NCBI GenBank assembly: GCA_021292105.1
Contig: CM037872.1
Span: 14,100,791 to 14,164,790 of the forward strand
Reading direction: 5' to 3'
DNA: 64,000 bases
DNA from: Anadara kagoshimensis
Lineage: Eukaryota; Mollusca; Bivalvia; Arcoida; Arcidae
Positions 60,301 through 64,000 of the stretch are shown here, in pieces; within the stretch, counting starts at the first letter, position 1; each line of letters begins with the position of its first letter. The notes below the pieces were generated by a model. That model was not told where the DNA came from. It saw only the letters and a program-made list of their open reading frames with translations, and did no database searches. Both the position numbers and the translations under genes were made by a program.

Positions 60301-62382
60301 ACAAGTGTTGTTGTTTTTAGTTAAGATGGTGGATTTTTATGTTTCTGTTTTCTGATTGTTATTTTGGAGGTATTTTAGACAGGAGAAATGCTTTTTTTTG
60401 CTGCACCTTTGGTCATTGTATACACATTGCCATGATTTTCATGACATATTTGTTCAATTCAATTCATCATAATTTTTTCAAATGGGTTAGTCAACCTTGG
60501 ATAAGATTCCAGAAAATAATTTTGATACGTTTTATATATATTTTTAAATCTATTATTCAACAAACCTTTTGATAACAATATTTTTTGTTGAAAATTAAGA
60601 TACTTTGAATTTTCGATTGTTTTTCTAAACTATTGAACCTACAGAATTTTTTGTATTACTAAAAATTGTTTTATTGCCAAAGACTGTTCAACAAACCATT
60701 TGATTTCAATAATTTTGTGGAAATTGAGATATTATGTATTGATTTTTTGTTTTTGTTGAACTGTTCAACAAATGATTTGATCTGAATATTTTTGTTGGAA
60801 ATTCAAGATGTTTTAACACAAGAAACACATGTGGTTTAGTTTTCTTTGAACTGTTCAACAAGTCATTTTATCTCAATGTTTTTGTTGGAAATTGAGATAT
60901 TTTTAACCGAAGTTTTAATATAAAATTTACCTGTTCAACAAACCATTCATTTTCAATATTTTTGTTGAGAATTGAGGATTTTTGTACAGTAATGGGTCGG
61001 GTATTATTGATTGTTCTGATTCCCCATAAGTACAGAAAACTCGACCAGTTTTATACGTAGTGACCAATATATGTAAACATAGAACAAAATCTCAGATAAA
61101 AGCTTGATAGTCCGTCTAACAACAAGTTTATCCTCCTAGGTAGGAATGTATCAGCCTTAGTCAACATCAGATATTTTCTTTTGTAAATCTAACATGCCAG
61201 AAATTCTACAATCACTGCTTGTTTATATGTTCAGTAATAAATTTCCTGTCACTTCAACTTGATAACATCTTGAGAATACCCAGATATAGTTGATTTTTTT
61301 ACATAAAATAACTTATTTTATCATATTATACCAACATTTCACAGTTCAAAACTTAGAGATAGTATTTTTATTGCACCGACTTTACAAATATTGTTATTAG
61401 TAAATCTATCATTGCACGTGTGTTACAGGTATGTGTTATAACACTAACTCTGACGGTAAACCCAGTTTAGTGTGCCCCTGATGGATTTGTGAAGATTATG
61501 TTACTTATGAATATTGCAGGTACAATCGGACAGTTATCAACAAAGGCTAATGAAATCGTAATATTTCCTTGACACAGATATTTTACAGATAATTGAAGCA
61601 CTACTTGATCTAAAACAACACATAAACACGAGTTATAATTGAAAATGTAGTCCTATGCTAAAAATAATTACTATGTTTATATTTTATACTATTATATTCA
61701 TATTTTTCTCTTAGCACAGTAGCCGAAGACTAGCTGCTTAAGGTTTCAATAAAAATTGCAGGTACATTCGTACATGTACAACAATGCCGGATTCGTAAAT
61801 TTCTTTGACACGGACATTTTACAGATAATTTTATTTCCATAATTTATACTTTTATATTTACATTGATATTTATATTTACATTTCTCTCTCAGCACAGTAC
61901 CAGAAGAGTCACTGTTTAAGATTTTTCAAATAAGGGTTATATACTTTTTACTTATGTCACGGAGTAAATTGTATATCAATTTGTCACCCCGGTATCAATG
62001 GAGTAATTCCATAATATACAATTTATTGCAAGAAGTCATTTCTTTTTAAAGGACTATGTAAACCCAATAAAGTCTATAAAGCCCATTGAGAGATCCGTCA
62101 AATCGGATAATAATGATGAACAAAATGAACAGCGATTTACAAGTAACATTGTGTCTAAAACTAACGTTAAACAAACAGCTCGTTGTATTAAATATTGGTG
62201 TCTATGACCTCAGGTATTCAACTTGTCCCTATCTTAAGACATTGATACTTAAGTCAATCTTTAAAAAATTTCAATAGGAAATTAAAATGTTTGTAAAATA
62301 AAAGAAATCACTCACCTGATATTAAAATAATTAGATGATTCCAATGAAATAATAAAAATAAGACTCTAAGCCACACATCCAT
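29910..62382 (-). CDS. BAMBI: BAMBI-like TGF-beta/BMP pseudoreceptor (three coding exons)
   Basis: Exons 62382-62316, 31300-31055 and 30280-29910 join on the minus strand with phase 1 at both introns. They give 684 bases, 227 residues and a TAG stop. Residues 1-22 are a hydrophobic signal peptide. Residues 26-92 hold ten cysteines (26, 28, 33, 41, 47, 60, 69, 86, 87, 92) ending in CCRKDLCN, the three-finger receptor ectodomain signature; vertebrate BAMBI has the same count and order. Residues 145-168 span the membrane with IAVPVAG, close to the BAMBI membrane motif, followed by RRR. The tail of about 59 residues has five histidines and four cysteines, and no kinase. BAMBI acts as a decoy that dampens TGF-beta/BMP/activin receptors at the plasma membrane. 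The three-exon layout (leader, ectodomain, membrane span plus tail) also matches vertebrates. The length is close to vertebrate BAMBI (about 260). Confidence 0.85.
30326..30515. mobile_element. Family A element copy in BAMBI-like intron 2
   Basis: CCTGTCGAAAGTTTCACACT at the left end is followed by an interior with CAGCAGCTTTTCAATAGG and a decayed right end (TTTAGTTAAACTTTGG). It fills much of the 774-base intron between exons 2 and 3. Confidence 0.55.
31055..31300 (-). CDS. BAMBI: BAMBI-like exon 2: cysteine-rich ectodomain
   Basis: The acceptor is TTTTGTTTAG|GT and the donor is CTG|GTATGT. The exon encodes residues 23-104, from GLECACTTLDCQ to VPTSPAKS. It carries all ten ectodomain cysteines with the CC-x4-CN ending of the activin/BMP receptor fold. 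The open frame runs past both splice sites, but those extensions lack similarity. Confidence 0.92.
32384..32515 (+). repeat. Family B fragment broken by a poly-C/poly-A run
   Basis: ACATACCAGTCCAAGTC, then a run of C (32406-32420) and of A (32421-32446), then GAGACCGGGTGCTTTGGAAG. The homopolymers replace the middle of the repeat. Confidence 0.6.
33445..33679. mobile_element. Family A inverted-repeat element, best full copy
   Basis: The left end is CAGTACAGACCTGTCC then AATGTTAAACACTCAGCTAA. The right end reads inwards on the other strand as CAGTAAAGACCCGTCGAAAG then TTTAATACTAAGCTAACGAA. That makes inverted repeats of about 40 bases around 155 bases. The interior has CCGAATCGACTGC and TTATCCATATATCGGCCACG, which link it to both edges of the 37-bp satellite. 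It has no coding capacity, so it would depend on a transposase from elsewhere. Confidence 0.75.
34598..34627. repeat. (CT)n microsatellite
   Basis: Pure CT run of about 15 units. Confidence 0.95.
34893..34928. repeat. (CT)n microsatellite
   Basis: Pure CT run of 18 units. Confidence 0.95.
36119..36440. repeat. 66-bp minisatellite, about 4.8 copies
   Basis: ACTGTATATAAAGACCAGTA starts at 36121, 36187, 36253, 36319 and 36386 (CCTGTA in the last). Units share GGGACCTCGGAAATATGGAC and AAAACAGATGACCTTTATA. The final unit is shortened. Confidence 0.93.
36464..36560 (-). mobile_element. Family D tail fragment
   Basis: It contains GTTGAGTTGAATAATGGTGT and CACTTATATCGAGACGTCGA, matching 24752-24850. 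It lies directly beside the 66-bp minisatellite. Confidence 0.7.
36623..36667. repeat. (CT)n microsatellite
   Basis: Pure CT run of about 22 units. Confidence 0.95.
37388..37419 (+). mobile_element. Family A left terminal repeat only
   Basis: ACAGACATGTCCAAAGTTTA then ACAGTCAGCTAACGAG. It runs directly into the family D fragment at 37419. Confidence 0.6.
37419..37505 (-). mobile_element. Family D tail fragment
   Basis: GTTGAGATGAGTAATGGTGT and CACTTATATCGAGACGTCGA, as at 24752 and 36464. It abuts a family A end, suggesting insertion of one into the other. Confidence 0.7.
37676..37795 (-). repeat. Family B fragment
   Basis: CCTCACTTCCCTGGTGG and TTTTACTTTGCTTTTTGATT are the minus-strand equivalents of the head of family B. 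Confidence 0.6.
37832..37912. repeat. (AT)n microsatellite
   Basis: AT run with two short interruptions, just before the inverted-repeat element at 37936. Confidence 0.93.
37936..38782. mobile_element. 847-bp inverted-repeat element (family E) with 6-bp direct repeats
   Basis: The first 34 bases (starting TGTTACGCCACATAGCGGTG) are exactly the reverse complement of the last 34. Similarity continues for about 80 bases with an indel and a few changes. TAGCAT flanks both sides (37930-37935 and 38783-38788), as expected for a target-site duplication. GCCGCATAAA and CTTTATGCG recur several times inside each end as subterminal repeats. No transposase is encoded, so this is a non-autonomous DNA transposon. 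The superfamily is undecided. Another element sits inside it. Confidence 0.85.
38311..38528. mobile_element. 218-bp inverted-repeat element nested in family E
   Basis: TACGAAAGCTTGTTCGTGCC begins the left arm, and the right arm is its near-perfect reverse complement over about 50 bases. TCGTCA flanks both sides (38305-38310 and 38529-38534). The centre repeats ATCGTACGTACGA-like words (TACGATTTTTAAAA, CGTACGTACG), so it can form a long hairpin. It has no coding capacity. Confidence 0.82.
39252..39302. repeat. (TAAA)n microsatellite
   Basis: A-rich run passing into regular TAAA units. Confidence 0.93.
39913..39967. other. 55-nt near-perfect hairpin
   Basis: AACTCCCAATGAAGTCCAAC (then G) pairs with GTTGGACTTCATTAGGAGTT after an 11-base loop. 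The stem is 22 base pairs with one mismatch. It might be a relic of an inverted-repeat element or a small-RNA hairpin; sequence alone does not decide. Confidence 0.7.
40673..40897. mobile_element. Family C inverted-repeat element
   Basis: CCAGACCCTAGTTTCACAAT at the left and ATTGTGAAACTGGGGCCA at the right form inverted repeats related to 27875-28104, at nearly the same overall length. It is non-coding. Confidence 0.65.
41035..41145 (+). repeat. Family B fragment
   Basis: ACAAACATACCAGTCCATGT, then AAAGCACAATC, then GGTCGGGTGTTCCGGAAGGG and TAAGCA. Confidence 0.7.
41319..41374. repeat. (CT)n microsatellite
   Basis: CT run of about 28 units. Arg-Glu and Ser-Leu repeat frames across it are artefacts. 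Confidence 0.97.
41938..41975. repeat. (ATT)n microsatellite
   Basis: TTTA units pass into a run of ATT. Confidence 0.9.
42018..42078. mobile_element. Short palindromic element, copy 1
   Basis: TGTCATATACCATTTTTTGA at the left pairs with AAAAAAGGTATATAACA at the right. A related 56-base palindrome with the same end is at 51870-51925. Confidence 0.5.
42285..42415 (+). repeat. Family B fragment
   Basis: AAAAACAAACACATCGGTTC, then TTCAAATCACAATCCCAACC, then AAGTGAGACTGGGTGCTC. Confidence 0.65.
42470..42617. mobile_element. Family C fragment
   Basis: The right end AATGATTGTTAAACTG at about 42597 matches the right end of the copy at 27875-28104. The left boundary is unclear. Confidence 0.4.
43335..43640 (+). 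repeat. Family B copy with a doubled head
   Basis: Two successive heads (ACAAACATACCGGTCCATGT at 43350 and ACAAACGTGCCAATCCATTT at 43411) precede GGTGCACCGGAAGAGTAAGC, TAGCTAGCTACATCCGCCAC and CAAATATATCCAGGGCA. The head was tandemly duplicated or the element inserted into a relative. Confidence 0.7.
44917..45079. mobile_element. Family A element, short copy
   Basis: CAGTACAAACCTGTCCAAGA at the left and CTTCCGACAGGTCTGCACTG at the right form inverted ends; the whole copy is 163 bases. Confidence 0.7.
45490..45707. mobile_element. Family A element, full copy
   Basis: CAGACCTGTCCAAAGTTTAA on the left; TTAACTTAGTGTTAAACTTT then CGACAGGCCTGTACTGTA on the right. The interior has CTAAAATCGACTGAG and GGCCGAAAAGCT, like the other copies. 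Confidence 0.75.
45992..46046. repeat. (CA)n then (CT)n compound microsatellite
   Basis: About ten CA units run into about 17 CT units. Confidence 0.95.
46718..46755. repeat. (GA)n microsatellite
   Basis: GA run of about 18 units, opposite in strand sense to the other CT runs in this intron. Confidence 0.95.
47478..47700 (+). mobile_element. tRNA-derived SINE copy
   Basis: AAGCGGCCAAGTGATTTCAA then GGATCATAGCGCCTCTTATC and a decayed box B, then CACTTGCCGAAGGTGGACGG, GGGTACTCCTGTTTCCTCCA and a tail AATCTTGACAGGGGCCTAAA. It shares its order with 63063-63300. Confidence 0.8.
48170..48290 (+). repeat. Family B fragment
   Basis: GAAGTGAGACCAGGTGCTCG, then ACCACCTGTTTAGCA. Confidence 0.55.
48317..48382. 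repeat. (AT)n microsatellite
   Basis: Nearly pure AT run with one TTA interruption. Confidence 0.95.
49390..49540 (-). repeat. Family B fragment
   Basis: On the minus strand: TATACCGGTTCATGTTCAAA, TCACAACG, then GTGAGACCCGGTGCTC and a decayed GGAAGGGG. Confidence 0.65.
51870..51925. mobile_element. Short palindromic element, copy 2
   Basis: TGTCATATACCATTTTTT and AAAAAAATGTATATGACA form inverted ends of a 56-base palindrome. The end sequence matches 42018-42078. Confidence 0.6.
53313..53530. mobile_element. Family A element, left end and interior
   Basis: CTGATCTGTCGAAAGTTTAA then ACACTGAGGCAGC; the interior has CCGAAAAGCTACCGAGG and GAGATGAACTGTCGATTCGA. The right end is decayed (TTACCGGTAAAACTTATTTG). 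Confidence 0.6.
54335..54735 (+). repeat. Family B, long copy
   Basis: ACCCAAACATACTGGTACAT, CTAAATCACAGTCCAAAAAC, GGGAAGTGAGACCGGGTGCT, CCGGAAAGGTAAGCACTTAT and a tail collinear with 17741-18160 (ATTCAACAATTTATTTG, GTAGTGGGAA). Confidence 0.78.
55195..58090. repeat. 42-bp satellite array, about 69 copies
   Basis: Each unit runs AAAACACAACTTTATTGAAT, then ATCGCCCTGACTAGATTATT, then CT. Frequent variants are AAATTTATT, ATCACCCTG and CTGGCTAG; units with AACTCCA cluster towards the ends. Every frame contains stops, so it is non-coding even though 42 is a multiple of three. It lies in BAMBI-like intron 1, about 4.2 kb inside the donor. Confidence 0.97.
58620..58720. mobile_element. Family A left-end fragment
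   Basis: CAGTGCGTACCTGTTGAAAG then TTTAACATGAGCTAA; the interior has GGATAGCTAGTGGTCGAACA. Confidence 0.55.
60135..60265. repeat. GTT-rich low-complexity stretch
   Basis: Irregular GTTGTT/GTTATT runs. The hydrophobic Val/Leu frame across it has no recognisable domain and no conserved flanks, and is read as a composition artefact. Confidence 0.6.
60550..60980. repeat. Decayed tandem repeat, about 80-90 bp units
   Basis: CTGTTCAACAAACCATTTGA and TTTTTGTTGGAAATTGAGAT recur near 60685, 60763, 60854 and 60929, with an older unit near 60555. Confidence 0.7.
61510..61925. repeat. Two diverged direct copies of about 240 bp
   Basis: TTGCAGGTACAATCGGACAG near 61516 and ATTGCAGGTACATTCGTACA near 61756 open parallel stretches. 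Both contain TTTTACAGATAATT and are followed by CTCTTAGCACAGTAGCCGAA or CTCTCAGCACAGTACCAGAA. Confidence 0.55.
62316..62382 (-). CDS. BAMBI: BAMBI-like exon 1: signal peptide
   Basis: ATG sits in a strong start context (GCCATGG). The 22 codons encode MDVWLRVLFLLFHWNHLI and further hydrophobic residues, then one base. The donor is CAG|GTGAGT, a near-consensus site. The leftover G joins GT of exon 2 to make Gly23. The exon is too short for ORF finding, and it is 31 kb from exon 2. The identification rests on leader character, start context, donor quality and matching phase. Confidence 0.72.
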
Positions 62383-62700
62383 GGCTAGAGATATGTAATA
62401 TACTCCAACGGTAAGTAACTCCTAGTGTGATAGTCTACTGTATAATAGCCAGAATACTACTGGTATAAAACAAGCGTGTGTCAGCCTAGTAGAACGGGAA
62501 CTATATGTTATGCATGTACGCTCAGCTGACTCGCTCGCTGTGACAGAGTATACCGTCTTCGTTAACCCAAACCCCGGCCCTCATAATCAGATAAGCGATC
62601 CCTCTTGTCTTATTGGTCATATTTTTTAACAGTCAACCAGTATAATTAAATGCTCGGTAAATGCTCGGCGCTCATACATATCTCTTTAAACTAATTGGAG
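62383..62700 (-). promoter_or_regulatory. Probable promoter region of the BAMBI-like gene
   Basis: This is the 5' flank of the start codon. It holds an inverted CCAAT (ATTGG at 62612-62616), a GATA-type CAGATAAG near 62589 and an E-box CAGCTG near 62523. No TATA box with the right orientation was seen. The assignment is positional. Confidence 0.35.
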
Positions 62701-63062
62701 ACATGTAAACATGGCTAGCGATCGTACAAATCATGATAAAACCTAAGTTGTTGGAGTTTGTTCGAAAAACGATGAAATCTACAACTGTACAATACAGACA
62801 TATTGGTTTCCCTAGAAACAAAATCGACAACTAGAAGAAAAAGTATATCAAATATTTACTACACTTTATGAAATCAATGCTTTTGATTTCTTTAGTAAGC
62901 TGTCTATTTTAATGGCAATATTTATCTTCCAGAATGTATTAAATTAAGGCTATTACAAAGAATTTTATCTCCCTACAGCGCAATACACATTTTTATGAAG
63001 TTTACAGATTTTATAAATTCTGAAACTATAATGCAATGTCATATTTTGGTTTTACATAAAAA

Positions 63063-63300
63063 GGGACCTTGGTGGCCGAGTGGTCTAAAGCGGGCTTACG
63101 GATCACAGCGCCTCTCATGCATTGCATCGGCTCGAATCCCATTTGAGGCAGATCTTAAGTGCGGAAATTTGTCATTTCGCTTGCCAAAAGTCAGTGGTTT
63201 TCTCTGGGTACTCCGGTTTCCTCCACCATCAATTAACTGACCACGTCGGTCGACATGAGAAAAAGTGAAAAAGAATCTTGACGGAGCGTGAATCTCCTTA
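63063..63300 (+). mobile_element. tRNA-derived SINE, best copy
   Basis: TGGCCGAGTGG (box A, 63073-63083) and GGCTCGAATCC (box B, 63129-63139) form an intact RNA polymerase III promoter. Next come CGCTTGCCAAAAGTCAGTGG, TCTCTGGGTACTCCGGTTTC, CTCCACCATC and a tail AATCTTGACGGAGCGTGAAT. The head resembles a tRNA of the Leu/Ser type, but it cannot be a tRNA gene because the cloverleaf does not close. Confidence 0.88.
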
Positions 63301-64000
63301 TAAAAGTATAGCACGTGTAAGCTCTGTTTTCTGGTCACTTTTTGGTTTTCCTTCACTTTAGTATTAAATAGTCTTTCTGATACCAGTAGCTTATAATACT
63401 GTATTTATGAACTTCTGATTATACACCTTTAACACGATCAAGTGTGACACCTTATCTACCAGTAGTGGGTTAAAATTTATACACTAAAGATAACCCTTGA
63501 CTCCATCTAATCATGAAATGTCTTCACTTAAACTATTGTATGATAATTTTAAAAAGAAACAGAATAGAAATAATAGTGATTTCAAGAAGTTATCGTAATT
63601 AATACTAGTCTAATGTAATGAACCAATGATGGCGGACATACTGAACAAGTAATAAATTGACATCATTTACGCTATTGAAGTAATGTTTCAGGATAATAAA
63701 ATGGAATTTGATTTTGTATTAAAAATTGTAATAGTGATAATTTATGAAGCTATTTATCCAAGTATTTATGATCAGCTTATAATTACTTTGTTTTACTGTT
63801 AAAATATTTATTTATTTATTTATTTATTTATTTTGAGTCTAGTCAATTCCAAAGTTCCTTTTCGGCAAACCAAAGGGGGTCTTCAAGTTAAATTTTGAAT
63901 TTATTCAGAAATACATGTTAAAGCTTTTCCGATCAAGATTAAAATTCCATTTGAGGGTTGAAATAGAAGTCCTTTCAAACAAAGCACACTAAAAGCATGG
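63301..64000. other. Window end, no gene seen
   Basis: AT-rich sequence with a TTTA microsatellite at 63805-63834. Nothing else was recognised. Confidence 0.5.
63805..63834. repeat. (TTTA)n microsatellite
   Basis: About seven TTTA units. Confidence 0.93.

Larger units (their letters stand above)
31301..62315 (-). other. BAMBI-like intron 1, 31 kb
   Basis: The intron runs from donor GTGAGT at 62315 to acceptor TTTAG at 31301. It is packed with MITE and SINE copies, microsatellites and a 42-bp satellite, listed separately. Apart from those entries, no exon, RNA gene or other structure was recognised in the stretches 31330-32380, 32525-33440, 33680-34590, 34930-36115, 38790-39250, 39305-39905, 39970-40670, 41975-42285, 43645-44915, 45080-45490, 46050-46715, 46760-47475, 47700-48170, 48385-49390, 49545-51870, 51930-53310, 53535-54335, 54740-55190, 58095-58620, 58725-60130 and 61920-62315. 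Confidence 0.7.

Noticed and set aside
60064-60324. Hydrophobic Val/Leu-rich open frame as a membrane protein
   Set aside because: It follows a GTT-rich low-complexity stretch and has no initiating context or family signature.
63063-63135. tRNA gene
   Set aside because: Box A and box B are present, but acceptor and anticodon stems do not close and the sequence continues into a SINE body.

Overview
This 64-kb window is AT-rich animal nuclear DNA. It has split genes with GT-AG introns, tRNA-derived SINEs, MITE-like elements, microsatellites and two large satellite arrays. A short-chain-collagen-C4-like secreted protein, together with the style of the repeats, points to a mollusc, most likely a bivalve. 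That assignment is inferred; no species can be named from the sequence alone.

Two protein-coding genes can be rebuilt, and they point towards each other. Gene 1 (+ strand, 1861-23838) has five coding exons whose splice phases all agree (1155 coding bases, 384 residues). It encodes a signal peptide, a long coiled coil and a ten-cysteine C-terminal domain of the molluscan 'short-chain collagen C4-like' type, so it is probably a secreted, oligomerising extracellular protein. Gene 2 (- strand, 62382-29910) has three coding exons with consistent phases (684 coding bases, 227 residues). It encodes a BAMBI-like TGF-beta/BMP pseudoreceptor: signal peptide, ten-cysteine ectodomain, one membrane span and a short tail without a kinase. 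The two genes show no functional link beyond being neighbours.

Layout: 1-1745 is upstream sequence. 1746-23838 is gene 1; its 16.9-kb first intron holds a 14-kb array of a 37-bp satellite (about 2984-17090), and its second intron holds a 176-bp tandem repeat. 23839-29909 is the intergenic stretch, with dispersed repeats. 29910-62382 is the BAMBI-like gene; its 31-kb first intron holds many MITE and SINE copies, a nested pair of inverted-repeat elements (37936-38782), a 66-bp minisatellite, CT/GA/AT microsatellites and a 42-bp satellite (about 55195-58090). 62383-64000 is its upstream region, with a clear SINE copy.

The most interesting observation is that the 37-bp satellite appears to have grown inside a dispersed inverted-repeat element that has at least eight other copies here. 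Element sequence flanks the array on both sides, and the monomer resembles the junction between the element's terminal repeat and its interior. No transposase, CRISPR system or defence system was seen. Almost all other short open frames are shadows or chance frames in repeats.
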